A stretch of DNA of 64,000 bases from Rhodoferax sp. TS-BS-61-7 (GTDB lineage: Bacteria; Pseudomonadota; Gammaproteobacteria; Burkholderiales; Burkholderiaceae_C), in NCBI RefSeq assembly GCF_002943465.1, contig NZ_PTQY01000004.1:1-64000 (forward strand), in the 5' to 3' direction. The notes under the pieces are model-generated. The model worked only from the letters and a program-made list of their open reading frames with translations. It ran no database searches and had not been told where the DNA came from. The translations under genes were made by a program, and so were the position numbers. Numbering within the stretch: the stretch's first letter is position 1; every line of letters begins with the position of its first letter. Positions 16,838-25,090 of this stretch are shown here, piece after piece.

Positions 16838-17860
16838 GTGGCCGGGCTGGGCGAATTTGAGCTGATCACACGCTACTTCCAGCGCCCCCAGCGGGCCCTG
16901 GACGAAGGCGTAGTGCTGGGCGTGGGTGACGACTGCGCGCTTTTGCAGCCCACCCCGGGCATGCAATGGGCCGTGAGCAGCGACATGCTGGTCAGCGGCC
17001 GCCATTTCTTTCCCGACGTAGACCCGCGCACCCTGGGCCACAAAGCACTGGCCGTGAACCTGAGCGACCTGGCCGCCTGTGGTGCCAAGCCACGCGCTTT
17101 CACACTGGCATTGGCCCTGCCCGAGGCACGGGCCGAATGGCTGCAACCCTTTTCCGAAGGCCTGTTCGCTCTGGCCGATGCCCACGGCTGCGCGCTGATG
17201 GGCGGCGATACCACACGCGGCCCGCTCAACATCTGCATCACCGTGATGGGTGAGGTGCCACCGGGGCAAGCCCTGCTACGCAGCGGCGCCCGTGTGGGCG
17301 ACGATGTGTACGTGAGCGGCACGCTGGGCGACGCCGCGCTGGCGCTGCGGTGCCTGCAAGGCCGCGTCCACTTACCACCCGCCGTGCTGGCCCAGGCCCG
17401 CCAGCGGCTGGAGCAGCCCACACCACGCGTGGCCCTGGGCCTGGCGCTGCGCGGCGTAGCCAGCGCCGCAGCCGATGTGAGCGACGGCCTGCTGGGCGAC
17501 CTGGGCCACATCCTCGCCCAGAGCGGCGTGGGCGCCACGGTGGATGCTGACATTGCTATACATTTGATAGCTACTTGCGCATATTCCACAAGGGATAGAG
17601 GCCAATTTGATGCCGAAATACCGCCTGCGCTGGCTTTGCAGTGTGTGCTGGCCGGTGGCGACGACTACGAGCTGGTGTTCACCGCGCCACCCGCGCAGGC
17701 CGCCGCCGTGCAGGCCGCAGCGCGGGCCAGCGGCACACCGGTCACCCGCATCGGCCGCACCGAGGCGATGGCCGGTGTGCGCGTGGTGGACGGCAGCGGT
17801 GCGCTGCTGCCCGGCCCCTGGGCCAGCTTTGACCACTTTGCCACCCCGCCCCGCCCCTGA
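16838..17860 (+). CDS. thiL: Thiamine-monophosphate kinase
   Basis: The enzyme phosphorylates TMP to TPP. The 340-residue protein shows GEFELITRYF, GVGDDCALLQ, SSDMLVSGRHFF, LAVNLSDLAACGAKPRAFTLAL, GGDTTRGPLNI, DVSDGLLGDLGHIL, and LAGGDDYELVFTAP. The start is GTG, 6 bp after the preceding stop. Residues about 239-260 (including IAIHLIATCAYSTRDRGQFD) are contributed by a dispersed-repeat copy between the DVSDGL helix and the GGDDYEL strand, where ThiL length varies. Confidence 0.95.
   Translation: MAGLGEFELITRYFQRPQRALDEGVVLGVGDDCALLQPTPGMQWAVSSDMLVSGRHFFPDVDPRTLGHKALAVNLSDLAACGAKPRAFTLALALPEARAEWLQPFSEGLFALADAHGCALMGGDTTRGPLNICITVMGEVPPGQALLRSGARVGDDVYVSGTLGDAALALRCLQGRVHLPPAVLAQARQRLEQPTPRVALGLALRGVASAAADVSDGLLGDLGHILAQSGVGATVDADIAIHLIATCAYSTRDRGQFDAEIPPALALQCVLAGGDDYELVFTAPPAQAAAVQAAARASGTPVTRIGRTEAMAGVRVVDGSGALLPGPWASFDHFATPPRP
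17552..17616 (+). repeat. Dispersed repeat, copy 4 (inside thiL)
   Basis: It reads TTGCTATACATTTGATAGCT, ACTTGCGCATATTCCACAAG, GGATAGAGGCCAATTTGA. Same orientation as thiL and read in the same frame as the copies in the LysE-type gene and rpoN. Its A/T-rich codons contrast with the GC-rich codons around it. Confidence 0.9.
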
Positions 17861-17863
17861 GCC

Positions 17864-18643
17864 ATGCCCACCAGCAGCTACATCCTGCAGCGCCTGCGCA
17901 AGCTCGGGCTCAACGACGCCGTAGCCGCGCAGACTGCCACCGTGGTGAAGGTGCAGTCCTTTGACGCTGGACGCAAGATCTGGGTCAAGGGCAGCGAGGT
18001 GGGCCACTGGCAGTACATCATCAGCGGCCTGGTGTCGGCCTCCATCTCCACCACCAACTCCGAGTCCACGCCCCTGTCCATCTACGGCAAAGGCGCCTGG
18101 TTTGGCGAGCAGTCCATCATCAACCGCAAGCCCAGCTTTGCCGACTACGTGTGCCTCACCGCCACTGAGGTGCTGGCGCTGCCGGCCGCCACCTTTGACA
18201 CGCTGTTTGTGCAGGAGCCGCACTTTGCGCGTTATGTGGCCAAGCTGATGGCCTGGCGGGTGCAAAAGACCTCGGAAACGCTGACCCTGATGAAGCTGGG
18301 CAACCCCTGCCTGCGCGTGGTGATGGGCCTGGCCCAGTTTGCCGAGGCACTGGCCTACAAGTCGGACCGGCCGCCCACCATCGGCTTTGGCGAGGGGGTG
18401 GAGATTCCCATCGCCCAAACTACGCTGGCCTCGCTGTGCGGTGTGTCGCGCACGCTGTTTTCAGAATACGTGCAGCAACTGGCCCAGCAGGGCTGGCTCA
18501 AAATTTCTTACGGCAAGCTGGAGATCCTGAACATCGGCACCTGGCACGCCTTTGCCCGCAGCCAGCGCGAAGACAGCGTAAGCCACCTCAACGCCAGCAT
18601 CGACGAACTGCTGCAGATACTGCGCGGGCTGGAGCCAGCCTGA
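17864..18643 (+). CDS. Crp/Fnr-family transcriptional regulator
   Basis: This is a 259-residue protein with a cyclic-nucleotide-fold N-terminus (residues about 25-135) and a C-terminal winged helix (TTLASLCGVSRTLFSEYVQQ, then LKISYGKLEIL). The phosphate-binding cassette position reads GEQSIINRKPSFADYV, lacking the Arg-Ser pair that binds cAMP in Crp. There is no FNR cysteine cluster. The effector is therefore unknown. It starts 3 bp after thiL. Confidence 0.88.
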   Translation: MPTSSYILQRLRKLGLNDAVAAQTATVVKVQSFDAGRKIWVKGSEVGHWQYIISGLVSASISTTNSESTPLSIYGKGAWFGEQSIINRKPSFADYVCLTATEVLALPAATFDTLFVQEPHFARYVAKLMAWRVQKTSETLTLMKLGNPCLRVVMGLAQFAEALAYKSDRPPTIGFGEGVEIPIAQTTLASLCGVSRTLFSEYVQQLAQQGWLKISYGKLEILNIGTWHAFARSQREDSVSHLNASIDELLQILRGLEPA

Positions 18644-18669
18644 CGCACAGAGGTGCGCTTGGCAAAGCG

Positions 18670-19653
18670 CTAGCGACCCAGAAACTCCAGTGCGCTGGAC
18701 ACAAAATCGGCATGGAACTGGAAGATGCCGCCGTGGCCTGCATCGGGATAAATGATCAGGCTGCTGTTCGGGAGCCGCCGCGCCAAATCGTGCGTGTTTG
18801 GCGTAGGGACCATGCGGTCCGCATCGCCGTTGACTACCAGTACGGCTTGCTTGACCACCGAGAGGTCCGCAGGCGGCTTCTGGCCCCAAGCACGTAGCGC
18901 CTGCAGCTGGGCGATGTAGGCAGACACACTGATGTCTGTGTCACGCTGCGCCGAGCGTTCCTGCAAGCGGGCCAGAAAGGCCTTGCCTGCGTCAATGCCA
19001 TGGGGTGTGCGGGTGAAGAACAGATATTGCTTGGGGTCTTGGCCGGTCAGCAGCCCCCGCAAAAGGTCGTAGTTGGCGACGCCTGCCACCGTGCTGATGC
19101 CTTCGCCCCCCGCAGGTCCTGTCCCCGCGAGGACCAATTTGCGAATCAGTTGCGGCTCTTTCAAAACGATTTCCTGGGCAACCATGCCGCCCATGGAGAA
19201 GCCCAAGAGGTCCACCTGCTTGAGCCCCATGGCTTGGATAAAGGTGATGGCGTCGTCGGCCATCTGCTCTATGGAATTTGACGGGGAGCCACTGGATGCG
19301 CCTATGCCACGGTTGTCAAACGCAATCACATGGTGCTTGGCGGCGATGCCGTCGACGATGCGGGGGTCCCAGTTGTCCAGCACGGCCGCCAGGTGGACCA
19401 GAAACACCACGGGCGTTCCGCCGTTCTGCTTTCCCAACTCCCTGTACGCGAAGCTCACGCCGCCTGCCGTGATGGTTTGCGTAGCCACGCTCTTCCAGCT
19501 GTCTCCCGACGGTTGCCCGGACGCGGGAAGGACTTGGGGCACGCCGGTGGACACAGCATCTGCCGCCCCAGCCGCCGTTGACAGGACGGAGCTAGCCACG
19601 GCGAGCCCGGCTACAGCAGCCTTCAACACAGAGTGGATTACATGGGTCTTCAT
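18670..19653 (-). CDS. Secreted alpha/beta hydrolase
   Basis: This is a 327-residue hydrolase with a signal peptide (residues 1 to about 31, ending in an AxA site). It has an oxyanion/HxG-like VFLVHLAAVLDNWDPRIV, strand FDNRGIGASSG, nucleophile elbow GFSMGGMVAQ, acid VVNGDADRMVPT, and a catalytic His in PDAGHGG. It is the last gene of the SDR-ene-reductase-hydrolase unit controlled by the 18-bp operator at 21488. The natural substrate is not evident. Confidence 0.87.
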   Translation of the reverse strand: MKTHVIHSVLKAAVAGLAVASSVLSTAAGAADAVSTGVPQVLPASGQPSGDSWKSVATQTITAGGVSFAYRELGKQNGGTPVVFLVHLAAVLDNWDPRIVDGIAAKHHVIAFDNRGIGASSGSPSNSIEQMADDAITFIQAMGLKQVDLLGFSMGGMVAQEIVLKEPQLIRKLVLAGTGPAGGEGISTVAGVANYDLLRGLLTGQDPKQYLFFTRTPHGIDAGKAFLARLQERSAQRDTDISVSAYIAQLQALRAWGQKPPADLSVVKQAVLVVNGDADRMVPTPNTHDLARRLPNSSLIIYPDAGHGGIFQFHADFVSSALEFLGR

Positions 19654-19655
19654 GG

Positions 19656-20732
19656 TCAGGCTCCAAGGCGTGGGTAGTCGGTATAGCCCTTGGGGCCAGG
19701 CGTGTAGAACGTGGACATGTCTACGGCATTCAGCTCCGCGTTGACCTGCAGGCGCTCTACCAAATCGGGGTTGGCAATGAAGGGGCGGGCAAAGGCGATC
19801 AGGTCCGCGTGGCCGGCACCCAGTGCGGTCTCGGCGTTGGTTTTGTCAAAGCCGCCCGCGAGGATGAACAAGCCATTGAACGCGACGCGAAGGCGGAACT
19901 TGAATTCCGCAGGTACCGACGGTGCGCCCATCGCAGAGTGGTCCAGCAGGTGGACGTACAAAATGCCAAGCTGCGCCAGCTCTTCGGTGAGCGCCAGGTA
20001 CTGCGCCTCTAGCTCCGGGTACGCGCCCGTGCTGTTGAACACCCCGTACGGCGACAAGCGAATGCCCACGCGATGGGCACCGATGGCCGCGACCGTGGCA
20101 CGAACGACTTCCAGGGCAAAGCGATTGCGCCCTTGGTTGCTGCCGCCATACCCGTCCACGCGCTGGTTCACCTGGGCGTTGAGAAACTGCTCGATCAAAT
20201 AGCCGTTGGCGGCATGCAGCTCCACGCCATCAAACCCGGCCTCGATGGCAAGCCGGGCCGACTTGGCGTACTCCGCGACCGCCATGGCAATGTCATCGGC
20301 CGTCATGGCGCGTGGCGCACTGTGCGGCTGCATGCCCAGGGCATCGGTGTGCATGTCGCCGGGGCAGGCAGTGGCGGTCGGCCCGATCACCTCGGCGCCT
20401 GCAGGCAGATTGGCTGCGTGGCTCACGCGCCCAGTGTGCATGAGCTGCACAAAAATCTTGCCGCCTTTGGCATGCACTGCATCGGTGACCAACTTCCATC
20501 CCGCCACATGGGCTTGGTTAAAGAGCCCCGGAATGCGGGCGTAGCCCAAGCCGTTGGGCGAGGGCGAGGTGCCCTCGGTAATGATCAGGCCGGCCGTGGC
20601 CCGCTGAGCGTAGTACTCGGCCATCAGGGCATTGGGTGTGTTGGCATCCACCGCGCGGCTGCGCGTCATGGGCGCCATGACGACGCGGTTGCCGAGCTGC
20701 AAGGCAAGCGTGGAGAGTGAGGTAAACAACAT
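19656..20732 (-). CDS. Old-yellow-enzyme-family alkene reductase
   Basis: This is a 358-residue FMN-dependent NAD(P)H:flavin oxidoreductase of the NemA/OYE type. It shows LGNRVVMAPMTRSRA, FVQLMHTGRVSH, GFDGVELHAANGYLIEQFLN, GIRLSPYGVF, LYVHLLDHS, FILAGGFD, and DLIAFARPFIANPDLVERL. Such enzymes reduce activated C=C bonds, quinones or nitro esters. Start 20732 gives the canonical N-terminus after AGAGA. The stop lies 2 bp before the downstream hydrolase. Confidence 0.93.
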   Translation of the reverse strand: MLFTSLSTLALQLGNRVVMAPMTRSRAVDANTPNALMAEYYAQRATAGLIITEGTSPSPNGLGYARIPGLFNQAHVAGWKLVTDAVHAKGGKIFVQLMHTGRVSHAANLPAGAEVIGPTATACPGDMHTDALGMQPHSAPRAMTADDIAMAVAEYAKSARLAIEAGFDGVELHAANGYLIEQFLNAQVNQRVDGYGGSNQGRNRFALEVVRATVAAIGAHRVGIRLSPYGVFNSTGAYPELEAQYLALTEELAQLGILYVHLLDHSAMGAPSVPAEFKFRLRVAFNGLFILAGGFDKTNAETALGAGHADLIAFARPFIANPDLVERLQVNAELNAVDMSTFYTPGPKGYTDYPRLGA

Positions 20733-20752
20733 GGCGGTCTCTCTGCTGTGGC

Positions 20753-21457
20753 TTAGTGGGCTGGTGGCAGGTAGACAGGGCGGGGGGCCGTCAGGCCTTG
20801 GCGCACCTGCTGCGTCAGCACATCGGCCAACACTTCGTCGGCGCCCGCCTCCAGGCCGTCCAGCGCGCGCAGGACAATGTCTTCGGCACTGCTCTTGGGA
20901 ACGTCGAAACCGCGCGTGAGATCGGTATCCACGTAGGCCATGTGCAGGCCTAACACCTGGGTTTGCTGCGCGGCCAGCTCGTGGCGCAAGGCATTGGTCA
21001 GCGACCAGGCGGCCGATTTGCTGGCCGAGTAGGCGGCCAGCTCGCCACCGTTCACCCACGACGCGACCGACAGCACATTGAGCAAGGCGCCACCACCGTT
21101 GGCCTTGAGCACAGGCGCGAAGGCCTTGCTCATGGCCAGCACGCCAAAGACGTTGGTCTCAAAAATGCGGCGCGTCACCGCCTCACTGTCGGCAGCCAGA
21201 AACCCGCCGGGCTGGGCGATGCCCGCGTTGTTGATGACCAGGGTCACGTCCGACGCTTTTTTGACGGCATCAGCGATCTCCTGCGGGTTGGTCACGTCGA
21301 GTTGCAAGGCTTCGACACCCGGCAGCGTCACGCTGGTGGGATTGCGCGCGGCGGCGTAGACCTTGCCCGCGCCACGGGCGAGCAAGGCTTGTGCAAAGGC
21401 CAGGCCGATGCCACGGTTGGCACCAGTCACCAGAACAACAGCATTTTCGATTTTCAT
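20753..21457 (-). CDS. Short-chain dehydrogenase/reductase
   Basis: This 234-residue SDR has the NAD(P)-binding TGANRGIGLAFAQAL, LDVTNPQEI, NNAGIAQPG, the catalytic Ser region (NVLSVASWVNGG) and YSASKSAAWSL. It is the first gene of the operator-controlled cluster, with the 18-bp palindrome 31 bp upstream. The substrate is unknown. Confidence 0.92.
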   Translation of the reverse strand: MKIENAVVLVTGANRGIGLAFAQALLARGAGKVYAAARNPTSVTLPGVEALQLDVTNPQEIADAVKKASDVTLVINNAGIAQPGGFLAADSEAVTRRIFETNVFGVLAMSKAFAPVLKANGGGALLNVLSVASWVNGGELAAYSASKSAAWSLTNALRHELAAQQTQVLGLHMAYVDTDLTRGFDVPKSSAEDIVLRALDGLEAGADEVLADVLTQQVRQGLTAPRPVYLPPAH

Positions 21458-21487
21458 AAAGACTCCAGGGGGTTAAATAGATATACC

Positions 21488-21505
21488 GTATGACGAACGT
21501 CATAC
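21488..21505. promoter_or_regulatory. TetR-type operator, site A
   Basis: GTATGACGAACGTCATAC: perfect 8+2+8 palindrome in front of the SDR-ene-reductase-hydrolase genes. It matches sites B and C before the quinone reductase and the TetR gene. Confidence 0.8.
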
Positions 21506-21544
21506 AAAAAGACACGCCTAAAACCAATAGGCGATGCCGACGAC

Positions 21545-22546
21545 TCAACGAACCTTGATCACCACCTTGCCTTTGGCACGTCCGCTTTCGACGTAGGCCA
21601 AGGCCTCGTTGGTGGCCTCAAACGGGAAGACTTTGTCGATGACCGGACGTATGGCGCCCGACTCGATCAGCGGGGTGATTTGCCGCAACTGGCTTCCGCT
21701 GGCTTGCATAAAGAGGAAGGCGTAGCCGACGTTGAGTTGCTTGGCTTTTCTTCGGGTGCCAAAGCTCAGGGCGCGCATGACCTGCTTCACCACCCATGGC
21801 GCGTTGATCTTTTCTGCAAAAGCAAGGTCAGGAGGGCCAGAGATGGAAATCAGCTGCCCACCGGCTTGCAACACACCCAGCGACTTTTCCAGCGTCTTGC
21901 CGTCCTGGCTGTTCAGCACCACGTCGTAGCCGCTCAAGGCTTTTTCAAACGCCTCTTTTTTGTAATCGACCACCACATCCGCACCCAGGTCTTTCACCCA
22001 AGCCACATTGCCTGTGCTTGTGGTGGTAGCCACTGTGGCACCCAAGTGTTTGGCCAATTGGATAGCAAACGTGCCCACGCCGCCGGAACCGGCCTGAATG
22101 AAAACCTTTTGCCCCTTTTTCAGCTGGGCCTTCTCAACCAGGGCCTGCCACGCCGTCAAACCCACCAGCGGAATGGAGGCGGCTTCTTCCATGCTGAGGT
22201 TGCGCGGCTTGAGTGCCACCGAGTCTTCTTTGACAGCGACAAACTCTGCAAACGTACCGATCCGGAAATCATCGGGCCGGGAGTACACCTCGTCTCCGGG
22301 TTTGAATTGCCGCACGCGCGCGCCGACCCGCACCACCACCCCGGCTACGTCGTGCCCCAGCACAAAGGGCGTGCGGTACGGGAGGATGAGCTTGAACTCT
22401 CCGCTGCGAATTTTGGAGTCCAGCAGATTAACGCCCGTGGCATGCACCTCTATCAGGACCTCGTCCTCGCGTAGCACCGGCTCTGGCACCTCGGTGGCCC
22501 GCAAGCTCTCTTTTTTTCCATAACGATCAACAGTGAATGCTTTCAT
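21545..22546 (-). CDS. Zinc-independent quinone oxidoreductase (MDR family)
   Basis: This 333-residue medium-chain reductase resembles NADPH:quinone reductases. It has GVNLLDSKIRSGEF, LGHDVAGVVVRVGARV, GDEVYSRP, ASIPLVGLTAWQAL, the nucleotide motif VFIQAGSGGVGTFAIQLAKHLGA, and a C-terminal GRAKGKVVIKV. No zinc-binding Cys cluster is seen. Operator site B lies 64 bp upstream, so repression by the neighbouring TetR protein is likely. Confidence 0.92.
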   Translation of the reverse strand: MKAFTVDRYGKKESLRATEVPEPVLREDEVLIEVHATGVNLLDSKIRSGEFKLILPYRTPFVLGHDVAGVVVRVGARVRQFKPGDEVYSRPDDFRIGTFAEFVAVKEDSVALKPRNLSMEEAASIPLVGLTAWQALVEKAQLKKGQKVFIQAGSGGVGTFAIQLAKHLGATVATTTSTGNVAWVKDLGADVVVDYKKEAFEKALSGYDVVLNSQDGKTLEKSLGVLQAGGQLISISGPPDLAFAEKINAPWVVKQVMRALSFGTRRKAKQLNVGYAFLFMQASGSQLRQITPLIESGAIRPVIDKVFPFEATNEALAYVESGRAKGKVVIKVR

Positions 22547-22609
22547 GGCTGTCCTCTTTTCAAACGGTCAGTGGTGGGGGCGCAGTGGCCTGGAGTGCAA
22601 GAACATTTG

Positions 22610-22627
22610 GCATGATGATCGTCATAT
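22610..22627. promoter_or_regulatory. TetR-type operator, site B
   Basis: GCATGATGATCGTCATAT: imperfect palindrome upstream of the quinone reductase gene, sharing ATGA-N6-TCAT with sites A and C. Confidence 0.72.
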
Positions 22628-22656
22628 TTTTGAACCAAAAAATGCCGGCCAAGGGC

Positions 22657-23262
22657 TTAGTCCCCGGAAGGGGACAGGCTCTTCAACGTCGCGCTGCAAA
22701 GCGCGTCAGACAAGGCCGCATCATCCACCGCGCGGGCCAGCATCAAGGTGCCCACCATTGTGGCCACGGTCACCAGCGCGCGCTCGTGCGCACCGGGCTG
22801 CCCCCAATCGGGAAACTGACGGGCGACCAGATCCACCATCTCTTTGATGCGCAGCGTGGCGGCCCGGCGCACTTCGGGCGACTGGCGTGGCATTTCAGAA
22901 CCCAGGGCGGAAATGGGGCACCCCGTCTCAATGCCTGCGAGATGCTCTTTGGAAAGATAAACCTGGATCAGCGCCTGCAGGGACTGCTCTGGTGGGACGG
23001 CGGCAATGACACGCGCGGCCAGCGCATTGGATTCAGCACCCGCACGGTCCGCCGCCTCGGCCAACATGGCTTCACGGGACGCGAAATGGGCGTAGAACGC
23101 GCCATGCGTGAGGCCGGCCTCTTTCATGATGTCCGCCACGCCCGTGCCGTCGTACCCACTGCGCCGGATGGCCCGTGCAGCGGCATCCACGATGCGTTCG
23201 TGGGACGCCTCTTTGGCCGCGGTTCGGATATTGGCTTGTGCTTTTCGCATGATGTGTATCAT
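22657..23262 (-). CDS. TetR-family repressor
   Basis: This 201-residue repressor has the N-terminal helix-turn-helix IVDAAARAIRRSGYDGTGVADIMKEAGLTHGAFYAHFASREAML and a helical ligand domain with a TetR_C-type IETGCPISALGSEM segment. Operator site C overlaps its own start codon, indicating autoregulation. A GTCCCC/GGGGAC hairpin (22660-22675) lies at the 3' end. Inducers are probably electrophiles or quinones handled by the neighbouring reductases; this is inference. Confidence 0.93.
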   Translation of the reverse strand: MIHIMRKAQANIRTAAKEASHERIVDAAARAIRRSGYDGTGVADIMKEAGLTHGAFYAHFASREAMLAEAADRAGAESNALAARVIAAVPPEQSLQALIQVYLSKEHLAGIETGCPISALGSEMPRQSPEVRRAATLRIKEMVDLVARQFPDWGQPGAHERALVTVATMVGTLMLARAVDDAALSDALCSATLKSLSPSGD

Positions 23263-23264
23263 AC
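23247..23264. promoter_or_regulatory. TetR-type operator, site C
   Basis: GCATGATGTGTATCATAC: overlaps the ATG of the TetR gene (23262-23260). It matches sites A and B in the outer half-sites. Confidence 0.75.
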
Positions 23265-23350
23265 ATAAAATTCATCCCATGCACAAGATGGAAAACAAAA
23301 CCCGCCGCGTACCGACACACCAACCCAGTCCATGCGACGCACCGGGCCGC

Positions 23351-24172
23351 TCAAACCACGCTGCTGAGCACCTGGCGTGCGCGCAGGTTGAGCTGGCTGC
23401 AAGGCGTGCTGTCGGGGCTGCCCAAAAAATAGCCTTGCGCCCAGTTGATTCCCAGGCGAGCCACGGCGCGCAATGTGTCCTCTGACTCCACGGCCTTGGC
23501 CACCAGCAGGCTGTCGTGCTTGCGCGTCAGGCGCACCAGGCTCTCGACCGTCTTGGCTTGCTGGGGCTCGGCGGCCAGGTTGTGGGTCCAGCGCGGGGCC
23601 AGCTTCACCACATTGGGCAACACCTTGGCCCAGGCTTGCATGCCGCGGTCCGAGGGCTTGAAGTCGTCCAGCGCCACCATCACCCCGGCCGCGCGCAGCG
23701 GCTTGAGGGCCGCCACCAGCAGGTCCAGGTCGGGCAACAGGCCATAGTCGGTCACGTCCAAGCCCACACGGCGCGCTGGCACTGCGTGTTTGCGCATGCG
23801 CTCCAGCAACAGGCCGCCCAGGTCCGAAACGTGCAACTGGATCAGCGTGGCCGCGCTCAGGTTCACAAACAGCTGGCCACGCGGCCCCTGGGCCAGCCAG
23901 AGCTCAAAGGCCTGCTCGGCGCAGGCCAGCTCAAAGTTCTTCTGGCAATGCTCCTCCTGCGCGGCCTGCAGCATGCGCTCCACAGTGAGGTCGGGCAGGG
24001 TCAGGGGCGCGCGGGCCAGTGCCTCATGCCCGACGATGACGCCGCTGCGCACATCCACCAGCGGCTGAAACACGGCGCGCAGCGAACGCCCCGCCAAGAG
24101 GGGCATGACACGGGCGGGCGGTGCGGCACGGCGGCGGTGCCACCAGGTGCGCAAGGTGTGGTGCAAAGACAT
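23351..24172 (-). CDS. Degenerate EAL-domain protein 1
   Basis: This 273-residue stand-alone EAL domain spans from VFQPLVDVRSGVIVGHEALA to AQGYFLGSP. The EAL and NLS motifs are kept, but key metal and catalytic positions differ from the family: LDVTD instead of LExTE, VKLAPRW instead of KxD, and VAKAVES instead of VAEGVET. It is probably not an active c-di-GMP phosphodiesterase and may bind partners. Start 24172 gives a short basic N-terminus; an upstream in-frame start exists. It is a paralogue of the protein at 25766. Confidence 0.85.
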   Translation of the reverse strand: MSLHHTLRTWWHRRRAAPPARVMPLLAGRSLRAVFQPLVDVRSGVIVGHEALARAPLTLPDLTVERMLQAAQEEHCQKNFELACAEQAFELWLAQGPRGQLFVNLSAATLIQLHVSDLGGLLLERMRKHAVPARRVGLDVTDYGLLPDLDLLVAALKPLRAAGVMVALDDFKPSDRGMQAWAKVLPNVVKLAPRWTHNLAAEPQQAKTVESLVRLTRKHDSLLVAKAVESEDTLRAVARLGINWAQGYFLGSPDSTPCSQLNLRARQVLSSVV

Positions 24173-24285
24173 GCCCGCATTGCAACCGAGCCGCCGGGTT
24201 GCCGCAAACCGAACCGTCCACCGCTGAACAATTAGGATGTGGGGTCTGCCACGCCCCACTGCATTCCCCTTACTTCCGCCTCCCC

Positions 24286-24531
24286 ATGACCGCCCTGTCC
24301 CTCACCCGTGAAAAGATGTATCGCACCGTGGCGCGCCAGCTGCATGGCGTGGTGCCCTGCTGGATCTGCGGCGAGCACGTCGCCCACGCCGACGCCACGC
24401 TGGAGCACATCCTCCCGCGCAGCGAGGGTGGCAGCAGCCACCTGGAGAACCTGGCCATCAGCCACGACTTTTGCAACAACCAGCGCCATATCCAAGGCAC
24501 CACGCCCGACAGCAAACGTCCGACCGCTTGA
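24286..24531 (+). CDS. Small HNH endonuclease-like protein
   Basis: This 81-residue protein has a CWIC zinc knuckle, then the HNH core LEHILPRSEGGSSHLENLAISH and FCNNQRH. It is a minimal HNH fold without an extra DNA-recognition domain. It is not linked to a restriction, phage or CRISPR system here. The start codon lacks a good Shine-Dalgarno; the in-frame ATG at 24316 is an alternative. Confidence 0.82.
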   Translation: MTALSLTREKMYRTVARQLHGVVPCWICGEHVAHADATLEHILPRSEGGSSHLENLAISHDFCNNQRHIQGTTPDSKRPTA

Positions 24532-24568
24532 CACGGCTCTTTGAACCAGCAACCCAGGAGAAAACGCC

Positions 24569-25069
24569 ATGCACCACGCCCCATTCACCATTTCCCGCCT
24601 GCTCAAAGCCCCGCGTCCGCTGGTGTGGGAGGTGTACTCCTCGCCCGCGCACCTGCAGCACTGGCTGGGCCCCAAGGGCAGCACGGTGACACACAGCCAG
24701 CTGGACTTTCGCGAGGGTGGCAGCTACCACTACGCCATGACCTTGGAAGGCGGCATGGAGTTGTGGGGCAAGTGGCTGTTTTTGGAACTGCAGGCGCCCG
24801 AGAAACTGGTGCTGGTCCAGTGTTTCTCCGACCCGCAGGGCGGCGCCACACGCAACCCCTGGGCGGCAGGCTGGCCGATGTACACCCACTCCACCACCAC
24901 CTTGACCGAGCAGGACGGCGGCACGCTGATGACGCTGGTTTGGGCACCACACGAAGCCAGCGCGGAAGAAGAAGCCCTGTTTGCCGCCAGCCACGACAGC
25001 ATGCGCCAGGGCTGGAGCGGCAACATCGATGTGCTGGAAGACTACCTGTCGCTTTTGCAAACGGCCTGA
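24569..25069 (+). CDS. SRPBCC (AHSA1-like) domain protein
   Basis: This 166-residue START-like protein has the START-like N-terminal pattern FTISRLLKAPRPLVWEVYSSPAHLQHWLGP, GGSYHYAMTLEGGMELWGKW, and a C-terminal helix QGWSGNIDVLEDYL. Members bind hydrophobic ligands or act as Aha1-like or polyketide-cyclase-like proteins. The specific function is unknown. It is followed by a GST gene 21 bp later, probably in one transcript. Confidence 0.88.
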   Translation: MHHAPFTISRLLKAPRPLVWEVYSSPAHLQHWLGPKGSTVTHSQLDFREGGSYHYAMTLEGGMELWGKWLFLELQAPEKLVLVQCFSDPQGGATRNPWAAGWPMYTHSTTTLTEQDGGTLMTLVWAPHEASAEEEALFAASHDSMRQGWSGNIDVLEDYLSLLQTA

Positions 25070-25090
25070 CCTTTTCGCCCAGGAGCCCCC

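Noticed and set aside
24286-24531. HNH gene as part of a restriction or CRISPR system
   Set aside because: No methyltransferase, Cas gene or direct-repeat array is nearby; it looks like a stand-alone HNH protein.
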